Shown piece by piece: positions 19,939 through 30,268 of a stretch of DNA of 64,000 bases. A program made the position numbers and the translations under genes. The notes under the pieces are model-generated. The model had not been told where the DNA came from and did not search any database. It saw only the letters and a program-made list of their open reading frames with translations. The number at the start of each line of letters is the position of its first letter. The first letter of the stretch is position 1. The DNA lies in assembly GCA_003116995.1 (NCBI GenBank), contig BDSL01000002.1:744001-808000 (forward strand). Reading direction: 5' to 3'. The DNA comes from Yamagishiella unicocca. Its lineage: Eukaryota; Chlorophyta; Chlorophyceae; Chlamydomonadales; Volvocaceae.

Positions 19939-22900
19939 ATGGCGACGCAGGTATATTATTGCATTACTCGCTGACGGTGCCGCCAAAACACATGCTGACG
20001 GCTTTCGGCCTGTGGTCCTGCTGCGCATATATCACGTTCGCCGCTTGGAGAGCAGTCGGTGCAGACTTTCGGCCGTAAGGTATGTTCACTGCCCGACAGC
20101 GTCCATTGTGCCGATTACGTCCTTGCGGCGGCCGGACACTCGACAAAAGCAGTGGCCAATGCTAATGCGTTCTCCCCATCCCTTTGAAATATCGTAGAAG
20201 ACCGCCGTGGCCGTGGCCTACTGCAAGCAGGGCAATGGTCTCATTAAGCTGAATGGTGAGTGCATTTTGACAGCCTCCTGTGGCCGGCCATGGGTAGCAT
20301 ATGACTGGAATACGAAGGGGGTATTTAATGGCGCTCAGATGATAAGTCGCACAGCTTCAGCAGCCTGGAGGCGGCGGTCACAGCAGGCGGCGGACGCGGT
20401 ACGCTGTGCTGCTGCACCATGCATGTGATGGAACTGGCGAACTGGACGCACCAACAACTTGGTTATTGGCACTTTTATTGGTACAGCTTTGGATGAGCGC
20501 TGCGCTGTTGGGGAGATGATGTTCAGCAACACGTCGGGCTCTCTCATCGGCGTATTTGGCGCGTTTGGGCGGCAAGAAGTCAGGTTTGATGATACATCAT
20601 GCCTCAGTCCTGAGCTCTTGATTGCTGCCGGCGTGCAAGGGAAGCTGCTGTGCAGTGAAACCGTGGCAGGCTTCCCAAACCCGTGTCCTGGGCATCCCTG
20701 GGCTCCAACGAACGACAGAGTATGGACTGCACATGTAGCCATTCAGCAGCTTACAGGCCAGTGCCCAAGTGCTCATGCTTGGCAGGGAGATAAGGCGGAG
20801 TTCACACTTACCGCCAAAGCTTTTTGGGCGTGTGCATGGGCTGGCTGCAGGGCCCCGTTGTTGTCGGCGTGGGGCTTGGAAATGCCGACGACGGTAAACT
20901 GGCACGACACCTACTTCGTTAACTGGGTGTCAACCTTCTGCACGTGCACGTGGGTCCCCTTCGCGGGCTCCACCCCGAGCCAAGGGTGGAAGGCACGAGG
21001 GCTCGGAAGCTTCGGGAGCCCAGCTTCTGGCGGCACCTCGTACACCTTTAGCGCATGTCGCAAACAGTCTTGGTCAAAGCTCGCTGCAGCCACCAACCAT
21101 TTCTCGCGTCCGCGCCTGTTTCTTTCCTGTACCTTTAGGCCAGCCCCTTGAGCTGGTGAAGCCTGAGGCCCTGCGCTTCAAGGTCTTCGAGCCAATCCTG
21201 GTGATTGGCCGCCAGAAGGTCAAGAACCTGGACATCCGTCTGCGCGTCAAGGGTGGCGGCCACGTGTCGCAGATCTACGGTGCGTGCTACTCACGATTCG
21301 AGGGGGATGTGGGGGACAAGAGAGTTTTCATGCATGGGTGTGGGCGGGCACGTGCCATGGCGGGACAGGAAGGGGGGAACGGGGTGAGGCAGGATTCCTA
21401 GGCAATGTTTGCGAACTGTCGGATGCATATGGTTGCATTCAAGTGGACGCGAATATAGAGCCAACTTGTTCACTGGTGGGCTCGGCGTTGAGCTGCAACC
21501 GGACATTCAACAAAACAGACAGCAGACGTGTTAGCGGCGGGAGTGAAGGTGGACTTGCAGGACTGGACGATAGCGCGGCAAGCGATTGCAGCTGCCGTGC
21601 GACATCAGCAGCTGCAAAGGGCTCCTTTACCGCGGCGATGAGAGTCGCGCGTCGTCCAGCGCACGCTGCTCCTTCAGCATCCAGCAATCGTGTTCTGCTG
21701 CTGTTCTGGCAGTCACCTGGGGCACCCCCGGCGCAGCATCCAGTGATGCCGCCTATCTGGCGCACCCCACCCCCCCACCAGTCGCAGCTCGGCGGGGTCA
21801 CAGCAGCAAAAACGGGGGCGTGGTGGGGGTCACCTGAGGGCCGTCAACTCACGGCGCAGCTGCGCACGCAGCAGCAGGGCAGCAGGACGGTGTGATACCT
21901 CACTTTGCCTCGCCGGCAAGACCGGAGTTCAGCTCGCACCGCAACCAGCGACACGCGGCATCAATTCCTGCATGCCGGTGGCACCGGTTGCTGTGGGGAT
22001 CTAAGGCCGGGAAGCCCTGGCTGGCGCAACCGAGCGCGTTTTCAGCACCGCCAGCTGGCGTTGCCAGCCGACTGGAGCTAGCCTGCGTAGCTGCATCGAT
22101 GGGCGGTCAGCACTGGAGCCTGCGCGGCCAGTGATTGACGATGACGCTACAATGTGTCATGTTCAATTGCAGCTGGGCGGGCTCGCGTCCATGCTGCGGC
22201 ACATCGGAGAGGCCGTGCGGCCTCGGTGTTGCACCGGGACTCGAAAGCAGCAGCCATCTTGCAACTTGTTGTCCCACGCTTCCGGCCCCATTCCGCCCTC
22301 TTTTGTTTTTGTTTTCTCCCGCAGCTCTGCGCCAGGCGATTGCCAAGGCCGTGGTTGCCTTCTACCAGAAGTACGTGGACGAGCAGAGCAAGCAGCAGAT
22401 TAAGGACGCCCTCCTGCAGTTCGACAGGACTCTGCTGGTGGCTGACCCCCGCCGCTGCGAGCCCAAGAAGTAAGTGCGCCGCTGGGGCGTTAAATTTGGT
22501 GGTCAGGGCATGCGGGGGCATGTTCGGGGTGCGGGTACACGTCTAATGGTCATCGCGTTTTGCCCTCATGATAAATGGCCAACTCCGGGATTATGCTCCT
22601 GCTCTGGGAGCCATAAAGCGAAGTGGGAGGGCAGTGGCAGTCCTTTGGCAATGACTGGTTTGGGTCGCTGCGTGCTTACAAGGGCAGCATGTCGGAAAGT
22701 GGAGGGTTTATATTCTCCAAGCTGCTCACGGGGCTGTTCACGCGACAAAGGGGGCTCGGGAGGGACGTGCACGCTGCCAAGGAAGTAGCACATACAGTGC
22801 ATGATTGCCCTTGTGTCCGGATGTGCGGGTACTCGAGAGTCAATCCCTTGACAATCCCTCAAGAGTTCTTGAAAGATGGCGTCCGATTAAGTTATGATGC

Positions 22901-23139
22901 ATGTGCCATTGACTAGGCGGGTTCCCGACCTGCGGGGTCCCTTGGCGCATGCAGGGACCTGCCGTAGGGAGGGGGCTTGGTGCCAATGCCCGTTGTGCTA
23001 TTTTTTCCACTCAACACCCACTCGTCTGTGCGGACCCCTTCTTAACCGCCCCCCTGCCCCGCTTGCCGCAACCGCCCCCGCATTCCTCAGGTTCGGTGGC
23101 CGCGGTGCTCGCGCCCGGTTCCAGAAGTCTTACCGTTAA
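19939..23139 (+). CDS. RPS16: Cytosolic 40S ribosomal protein S16 (uS9), 6 exons
   Basis: Component of the small cytosolic ribosomal subunit; its C-terminal tail reaches the decoding centre. Exons 19939-19950, 20053-20079, 20198-20255, 21139-21279, 22325-22469, 23091-23139; 143 aa, the size of plant/algal S16. Diagnostic stretches: [60 protein letters not shown], and the invariant end ARFQKSYR. Every junction keeps the frame; exon 1 encodes only Met-Ala-Thr-Gln. The large introns 3 and 4 (883 and 1045 nt) and 5 (621 nt) make the gene 3.2 kb for 432 coding nt. TGTAA lies 258 nt after the stop. Confidence 0.96.
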
Positions 23140-23396
23140 GTGGTGGCTTGGCGGTGCTGCTTTGGGCAGTGCATGCGGGATGCCCAGGCTGTCGCTGCGT
23201 TGTTTGGATCCCCCCGCCAGGCGGCGTGCTGGCGGCGTGCGGGTTGTAGCCGTAGGTCCGCTACGCGGCTGGCGGCCGCTGCGCGCCGCGGGTGTGTGGC
23301 CGCCTGAGCCAGTGCGGCGCAGGGTGGACAGCTCACGGCGTTCCATGCGGCCGGCCAGGGAGAGTGGTGTGCGTCTGGACTTCGCCGCAGTTCAGG

Positions 23397-23401
23397 TGTA
23401 A
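23397..23401 (+). terminator. TGTAA poly(A) signal
   Basis: Downstream of the RPS16 stop codon. Confidence 0.55.
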
Positions 23402-25190
23402 CTGTCAAAACGCTGTCCCATTTCTGCCGTCCGTCCGTGATCAAGCGAGAGAGTAAGGCAGTGCGATACCAGAGTACGGAACCTTTCAGGGGCAGCCGAC
23501 GTGGTTTTGGAGCAGCCGGCGTTACCTTGTATGCCAGCAGGGAGGAAGATAGATCGGGTTTCAGCCTCGAGTTAGGTGCGACTGAAAGACGTGCCGTCAA
23601 CTGCGTGGCCCGGTGATGCACCGCGTCGATTAGGGGCAACAAAGAATGTCCGTGCAGGGATGGGACAGGCGCAACACACGCGGCGCCACCCCGCTGATGT
23701 TACGACAGCAGCAGAACAATCAAACGCTACCGAGCTGCGACGTGAATTGAAAAGGGCTGGCGGGTACTTCGTCTCACCTGACGAGCAATTGAGTGATCAC
23801 TCAGTTGCAAACGTCCGATTTGCTCAAAAAAATCAACAAGGCCGGAGGAACATACGGGTGCTGCCGGGTCTTAACCGGACCACCATATGCGCCACGAGCA
23901 CATGATGATTGCCTCGACTTGGAGCTTGTTAGGGCACATATGCTGGGTTAGAAAAGTCACGTCTAGTTGTGCATGGCCTCAACGCGCGCGCCGATAGTGG
24001 ATCCGCAAAGCGTAAAACTGTCAGGCCCGGCCGTGCTGTTCGTGCTTTCCTGGTGGCACTCGTGGCCGACTCCAGGCCTGACTGTCGCGCGCTGTCGTTA
24101 GCGCTCAGGCTACAACTGACCAGGTCGTAGACACGTTAGCCGCAGGTGAACGCCGCAAGTCGCTACCTCTTCCGGGGACTGTCCCGGGTATCCTGACTCC
24201 CGACCGAAGCGCGGCCCACAGCTGCACTGTTGCTTGCGGGGGCAACTATGCTCGACACTGTTGTTACACGTCTGCAACTGGGCACCTCGTGTGAGAGGAT
24301 ACTTCGAGCACGGCCGGGAATGCCAGGCGTGGCATCCGGCGCGTGCTAAGGCGGCGGAGGCTCTGTGGGCCCGATGTGCGCACCTAATCCCTGCGGCTCC
24401 GATCGTGAGCCAGCTACCACCTAACACCGAAAGTTACCAGACGGTATACAATGGCGTCCGTTACTTAGTGTCAACGAACCATACCTAACAACACACTTGC
24501 GAGATATTTCACTCCAACTGTCATGCCCAGATACGCGTTTCTGGAGCGGCACCGAAACCATGACTAATGCCCGCGAATCGTTCATGCCGGCGCTGGGGCA
24601 TGACAAAACAGTAAATGGGGGCTGACGCCAGCTTAACCACTAAAGCGATCAGGTTCCCTTCGTTGGCGTGTCGTGAGCAGGGCCATCTTCAACCGCCATC
24701 GAACTTCAAACACATCAGAACGATCCGAAGAGGCGATACGCAGACCAATCATGAGCATGGCGTGTGAACGCCGAGAAACGACCCATGGATCACATCTGTC
24801 CCTCCGTACACCCATCAGAGGCACGTAGGCTGCTAGCTTCAAGGTGGTTCATATACAATTACTCATCAGGTCCCCCTTAAAAAAGCCGTGCCGCCAATAG
24901 GACCCGTCGGGCCTGTTCACAACACCCGACCGCCCAGAGCCGCCGACAAACGTATGGTCGAGATGTCCAACTGGGAAAACCATTTCGCAGGTGTTAGTTA
25001 TTGGAGTCAACGTAGCTGCTTACGAAGAGAGATGGGGCCGGAACCGATACTTCTCCGTACAGGGCCGAGATCTCCCCGAGACACTTAACGCGATGGCAAT
25101 CCGAAAAATGGTTCATACGCCCAATTCTAATCAGTAACTTAGTGTTCGGAGTTCACCCGGCAACGGTGCGTGCTTCTTGCTTCTCCCCGC
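23402..25190. other. Intergenic, no gene recognised
   Basis: About 1.8 kb, clearly less GC-rich than the flanking exons. No repeats, RNA genes or supported reading frames found by eye. Confidence 0.5.
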
Positions 25191-25196
25191 GACAAG

Positions 25197-25629
25197 GTAA
25201 GCACTAACCAAGCGAGTTTGTTTACTTGGAATTGGAAATAGTCTTATTTACTCTTAGGTTGCACGCACATTTGGCCTGGATTGCATCGGCGGCAAACGTA
25301 GAGCGGCAGCACAAGGGGCAGCGCGTGCTCGCGACCCCGGACGTCGCCAAATTGCGAACCCCCATGATCCCCGCTTCCAAGCCTTCAATAGCACCAAGTG
25401 TGATAATTGGCGCCGTTTGACAGAGCGATCTTGGTGGCCGCGGTCAAAATGGCCTGCGTGACTCCGATACTATCGACACAGCGACTCGCTGTCGCGGTTT
25501 TCTTTGCTTACAACCTAAGGAATGCGCATGTACTTTGGATTTAAATCGCTGATCAGTTATTCCTGAGAATTCAATGCGCTTGCATTGTTACCTGTTGCTG
25601 ACAAACTTTGCCGCACCCATTTTGTGCAG
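25197..25629 (+). other. Probable 5' UTR intron of the downstream gene
   Basis: GACAAG|GTAAGC at 25191-25202 is a consensus donor and TTTTGTGCAG|G ends at 25629, ten nt before the ATG at 25640. Confidence 0.55.
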
Positions 25630-25639
25630 GCACGTGAAA

Positions 25640-26365
25640 ATGTTGGCCGCCAAGACCCTCCCTACCCTGCCCGCGCGCGCTGTTGCCGCCGCCCGCTTCG
25701 GCCCGCGCCCAGTTGCCCCGGTGCAGCGTCGCCAGGTGGCCGCTGCCGCGTTTGATGACACCAACCTCTTCGTCAACCTGATTGGAAGCGGCTTGGCGGG
25801 GGCTGCCGTCGCCGCCGTCACCACCTTCACCTCCGAGAACCGGGACAAGGAGATTGAGCGAATCCAGACGCTGGATGGCGCTCTGCCCATCGGCGCCGCC
25901 GTCGCCGTCGACGCCATCGCCCACTCCATCCCCGGCCTCAACGTCCTCTTCGGCCTCCTGGCTGAGCCAGCCGGCGCCGCTGCCGGCGTCGCCTATATGA
26001 TGACCCTCATCCTGTCGGCCCCCTCGGTAAACCCCAACACCCTGGCGCCTGAGGGTACCGTCCTCAACGCCAAGAAGGCCGCCGACAGCCGCGCCGCCAT
26101 CCGCGTGCCCTTCACCCGCCTCATCCCCACCGCCATCAAGGTGGTGGACACCACCAACGACGCCAGCAGCGGCGCCGGCTGGACCATTGGCGAGAGCGGC
26201 CTGCCCAAGCTGCCCATCAACTCGGTGCTCATCGTGCTGGGCGTGGGCGGCCTCATCCTCGAGTCGGCCGCGCACGCGCCCGTCATGTCGTTCTTCCTGC
26301 CGCGTGTGCTGACCGTAGCCGCCTGGTACGCCGGCGCCGGCTACTTCCTGGACAAGCGCGAGTAG
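25640..26365 (+). CDS. Predicted chloroplast membrane protein of unknown function, single exon
   Basis: 241 aa from ATG 25640 (MLAAKTLPTLPARAVAAARF...). The first ~38 residues (Ala/Arg/Pro-rich, [10 protein letters not shown]) fit an algal chloroplast transit peptide. The rest has three hydrophobic regions: ~45-62 (LFVNLIGSGLAGAAVAAV), ~85-135 (GAAVAVDAIAHSIPGLNVLFGLLAEP and following), and ~195-236 (PINSVLIVLGVGGLILES to WYAGAGYFLD), so two to five membrane segments. It looks like a conserved plastid or thylakoid protein, but I do not recognise the family. The coding exon is intronless with strong G/C-ending codon bias, suggesting high expression. A frame-open extension upstream to 25574 is probably intron. 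The first TGTAA on this strand is far off, at 27425. Confidence 0.8.
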   Translation: MLAAKTLPTLPARAVAAARFGPRPVAPVQRRQVAAAAFDDTNLFVNLIGSGLAGAAVAAVTTFTSENRDKEIERIQTLDGALPIGAAVAVDAIAHSIPGLNVLFGLLAEPAGAAAGVAYMMTLILSAPSVNPNTLAPEGTVLNAKKAADSRAAIRVPFTRLIPTAIKVVDTTNDASSGAGWTIGESGLPKLPINSVLIVLGVGGLILESAAHAPVMSFFLPRVLTVAAWYAGAGYFLDKRE

Positions 26366-27632
26366 GCGTAGCGGGAGCAGATTGCTAGGGCCGGCTTTCC
26401 AGCGCGGCGGGGTGTGCGAGGTGCCACGTGTTGGAGATCTCTCCTGGCGGGATGACGTTGGTTCTGCCGTTGTGCGTGAGGCCGTGGCTCCGACAACGAT
26501 CCTTGCATTGTGGTAAATGGCTGTCTGACTGTCTGGTTGGCTGGCTGACGTGCCAAGGGGATCCGCGAGCAGTTAGGAATCGCCCTGCGTGCTAGGTAGG
26601 AGGCCCTGCCTGGAGGGCGGGGACTGGGCAGCCACGACGAGGTTGGTAATGACGCTCCTTGCGTCGATGGGACGTAACGGCGGGCGTTTTGCTGCCGCGG
26701 GCCGAGTAGTCGAGTCATTGGCTTGTGCTCGACGTACCGCTGAACCTGGCGTGTGTGCGCGTGCTTTTGTGTGAGCGCGTTTTGTTTGACATTTGTGCCG
26801 CGTCGAAGTAGTAGCTGACACGGGATGACGAACCTGTTCGCGTGTATTGCCGCTTTTTGAGTCACTTCTGGCATTGGACCCGGAATGTGATCATTTTCAT
26901 TATCAGTGGGGACGGGGTGGAGCCGACTGTTTTTGCTCCCGGAAGAGCGAGAAAATATAGGTCTACACGACTTTAGGTGACGGAGGAGGTAAACTAGCCG
27001 GTGTTTTGGGACACGCGTCTGAGTTTGGATCCGGGAGGGAACGTAACACACTGGTGTTGTTGCACTTGGGGGCGGGACAACGACTGGCGCCTACACATGG
27101 ATGGGCGCCAAGCAATAAGATGATGAAGCATGCCTGAGCTAGGCAACTCCCTATGCATAAAGATGGTTGTATAGATGATAGGTATACCCACGCGCTCGAA
27201 GCCCGCTGGAGCCTAAACAGGCGCCTCGCGGGGCTCTGCGCACTGGCGCTGCGCGGTGGGTGGTGATGGGCGCGGCGGTGCGCGCTCAGGTTCCGGATTA
27301 CGGTGTCTTCTTCCGTGCCTGCCCGTTAGATTGCTGACGCGGTGGTTGCTGCCGATGCCAAGTCTGATTGGAGGCCGTTCCAGCCTGCTTGGCAGGTTTT
27401 GGCTGCCTTCCTTTTTCCTCGTCGTGTAAGGCTGAGCCAAAAAAGGGACACTGAGAGACCTTCCGGTGTGCCAGCGAGTAGCAACATGGGTCCCCAAGGG
27501 CTGCTGCATCCCGCCACCAGCACACCCCTGGGGTGTGGCTTTGGCGCCTTCGTTAGCAAGGCAACGGCGCGTGCTGCGCCGCCTTGGTCAAACGGCGGAA
27601 AACCGGCACAACCGCCCAGCCGTTTCCAGCCA
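26366..27632. other. 3' UTR and convergent spacer
   Basis: Between the plastid-protein stop and the UTP11 poly(A) signal. No gene recognised; the only TGTAA on + is at 27425-27429, about 1.06 kb past the stop. Confidence 0.5.
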
Positions 27633-27637
27633 TTACA
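27633..27637 (-). terminator. TGTAA poly(A) signal
   Basis: TGTAA on -, 190 nt downstream of the UTP11 stop. Confidence 0.6.
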
Positions 27638-27827
27638 ACGCGATTAGTGTATTCCCCCCTCTTCCCCCATGTGTTTTCTCTTCCTCTCTACGAGGATCCC
27701 CCTGGTGCAGCAGGACGTTCACCCTGCCGCGTCAAACCCTCTCGCTCTCCACTCCGCCGCCGGCGCCTCCACACCACCTCAGGGCCCGCCGTGACGTCCT
27801 CCCCCCAGCAGCCTGCAATCGCCCCGC

Positions 27828-29766
27828 TCATCGCTTCCTCTCCCGCTTCCACACAAACACCTTGGGCGCCGTCTCAGGGTCGGCGCCCGCCGCCTTGAGC
27901 TCCCGGGCGCTCAGCTTCCGCTTCCGCCCCTTGCCCATGACCACCTTCTCGTACGCTAACCGCTCCGCCACCGCGGCCACCTTGCCCTGCCGCTCTTGCC
28001 GCTGCGCCAGCTCCTTGTACGACGCATACTTGCGTCTGCGCACACACGCGGCGGAGGCGGGGTCAGTGGCGGGAAATGGTGATGGTCGTCATCGAGTAGC
28101 GCGAGGGGCCGCCCCTTGGGGGGGCGGTGTTGGGCCGCGCCCGTGGCACCGTTCCTGGGACGTTAAGGACCATACGGTTCAGACGCGCCCCCCGCCCCAT
28201 GACCTATCCTTGCCGAGGTATATAGCCGTTGGCTGTTGCCGCTGCACAAACAAAAAGCCGCGGACGCACGTGGTCTCCCGGTTAGCCCGGAAAAGCCGCC
28301 AGCTCCTTCACCCCAGCGGCCCTGCCCCGCCCACGTGCGGCCCTTCCAGGCGCACCCCACATGACCCCACAACCCTTCTCACGACTCACTTCTCCACGCC
28401 TTTGCTGCTTTTCCCTATCACCGTCTTCCGGTCTGCGAGCTGCGCCGCGCGAGGCCTGTTGAAGGTGCGGCTCAGCAGCTCCGCCGGCGTGTCGAAGTAC
28501 TCCGCGGCGTCGAAGCCGGCCGCCTCCGCGCTGCTGTCCACAAACACGGTGTGACGCTGCGGCGCCGCCGCCGCGGCGCGGCCCCCGCCGCGCGCCGGGG
28601 CCGGGGCTGCGGCCGGGGCGCCGATGAAGTGGAGCGACTCCCGGAGTCGTGCGGCCTTGTTGGCGTCCGTGGTCGCCTTCATGGACAAGTACTTGACGTC
28701 CTGCGTCTTCATCAGCCGCAGCTCCTCCTGGTTGTACTTGTTGGCTTTAGTCAGCCTGCAGGGCCCCGAGACGCAGCGAGCAGGCACAGCTTTGCGGCAC
28801 ACCAAACCCCCGGCATCATGATGGATAGGATCTACGTACAAAGCGCATGCCAAAACACCGTGAGGATGTGGCACGGTGAAATCATGAGCCCAGGAACTGA
28901 TGGGACCGGGATGCATTCAACGATAGGCGATCGAGAGGGGCCCCGCTGCGTGGGGCTGTGGTCGCTACTGCTGTGCGGCCTATGTCCCCGGTCGTCCCCG
29001 CCGCCGCCACAGCGCTGCAGTCGCGCCCGACTCCGCACCTGCCGTCGTGCACCCCGTCCTTAGTCCTGGCCTTCTCCATGGCGAAGTAGAACTCATCCGG
29101 ATTGCGCTCCTCAGCCTTGCGCCGGAGCGTCTGCATGGGACGGCAGCAGTGGGGAGGGCGAGAAAGGGCGAGGCGAGGCGAGGTGGGATTTCTGCGTCCG
29201 GTGTCGTACTGCACGCTGGCGCCGGCCAACGGCCGCGCAGGGCACCTGCGATTACGTGGGCCTTATGGAGAAGGGATGCGGGTGCGTGGGATTGGACTGT
29301 TGTCGGGGTGACGAGGGAGCCGCTGCCGCTAGGAGTGTCCCGGCCCCACAGGTCAGTACGGTCAACTGCTGCAGTCCACAGCCAACGCGGATTACCTTGA
29401 TGACCTTCTCCTTTTTGTGGAAGTTCCGCGCGCGCTCCACATAGTCTTTATGCTTTTCGAGCAAGCCAAACTTTTGGCGTGCCGCACTGGCGGGGAGGGC
29501 GGGGAAGGGCGGGGGAGCTGACAGGTTAGAGCGAGTAGGGCTCATCGCAGCATATTCAGAGCCATATAGTTTGATGCAACTCGAGACGCCATTCATACTG
29601 TGGCGTAGCCCTAAACAGAAGGCCGCCGTTGTGACCCGCAGCCGCCGAGTGCTCCCGAAGCGCTGGAATCTATATGGGTATCAAGTAACTCAACATATAT
29701 ATTCACTTACGGTTGCGAGCGCTCCTTGTGCGTCTTCCGCTTGAGGGCGTTCGCAAGGGCCGTCAT
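27828..29766 (-). CDS. UTP11: U3 snoRNA-associated protein 11 (UTP11), 5 exons
   Basis: Part of the SSU processome that matures 18S rRNA in the nucleolus. Exons 29711-29766, 29396-29486, 29039-29130, 28390-28755, 27828-28035; 270 aa (human UTP11 is ~253). Family hallmarks: start MTALANALKRKTHKERSQP, then QKFGLLEKHKDYVERARNFH, RNPDEFYFAMEKARTKDGVH, and NKYNQEELRLMKTQDVKYL. After ~125 residues there is an Ala/Pro-rich low-complexity insert, then a lysine/arginine-rich C-terminus (MGKGRKRKL, VWKRERKR) suited to nucleolar targeting and RNA contact. All introns are GT-AG and phase-consistent. Divergent from the SET-domain gene over 502 bp. Confidence 0.95.
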
Positions 29767-30268
29767 GGTGTCCTAGTTTTTGGCACACCCCCGGCGGGGG
29801 CTCCCTGAGTTTTCCTGAATTGTCGATAAACAATAAGAGTTCTGCAAGCGTGCGTCGGCAGCAAAGTGTCGTCCACAGCGAAACTGTAAGTAAGAGGAGC
29901 AACTCAAAGAGGATGCAATTCGTATACTAAATAAGGATATTGCGTCATAGAGCTGAGTGTTCTTGATCCTACCAATGTTTTGCAGAGCGAGTCTTGTAAC
30001 GGTATTGAGACGACAACCACCGCTGCCTTATACGACACGCTCTGCAAAGTCAGGTCCCGTAAGGTCGGCAAATACAAACGTACCTTAATGAGTCAAAGTT
30101 GCGCCAAAGCGGGCGATTAACAGTTGTCCTACTTGACCCCCGCCGCCGCTTGCACTGTGCCATCTCAAAGCCATTACGGCTCAGACGCTCGGCTGCTAAC
30201 ATACCGGTTTTAGCCAGCCTTAGGCTGGCAGATCACTTTTAGGACAAAGTGACAAGGAAGCCATAGGC
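29767..30268. promoter_or_regulatory. Divergent spacer UTP11 / SET-domain gene
   Basis: 502 bp between opposed ATGs. No TATA box stands out; relatively A/T-rich between 29810 and 30120. Confidence 0.45.

Noticed and set aside
20583..20625. Possible box C/D snoRNA in RPS16 intron 3
   Set aside because: The TGATGA is followed by CTGA after only ~20 nt and no C'/D pair at normal spacing was found.
25571..26275. 234-codon minus-strand frame opposite the plastid-protein gene
   Set aside because: Mirror of a strongly biased G/C-ending gene, Gly/His/Gln-rich and without family resemblance.
27119..27140. ATGATGA ... CTGA as a snoRNA
   Set aside because: Box spacing of about 5 nt is far too short.
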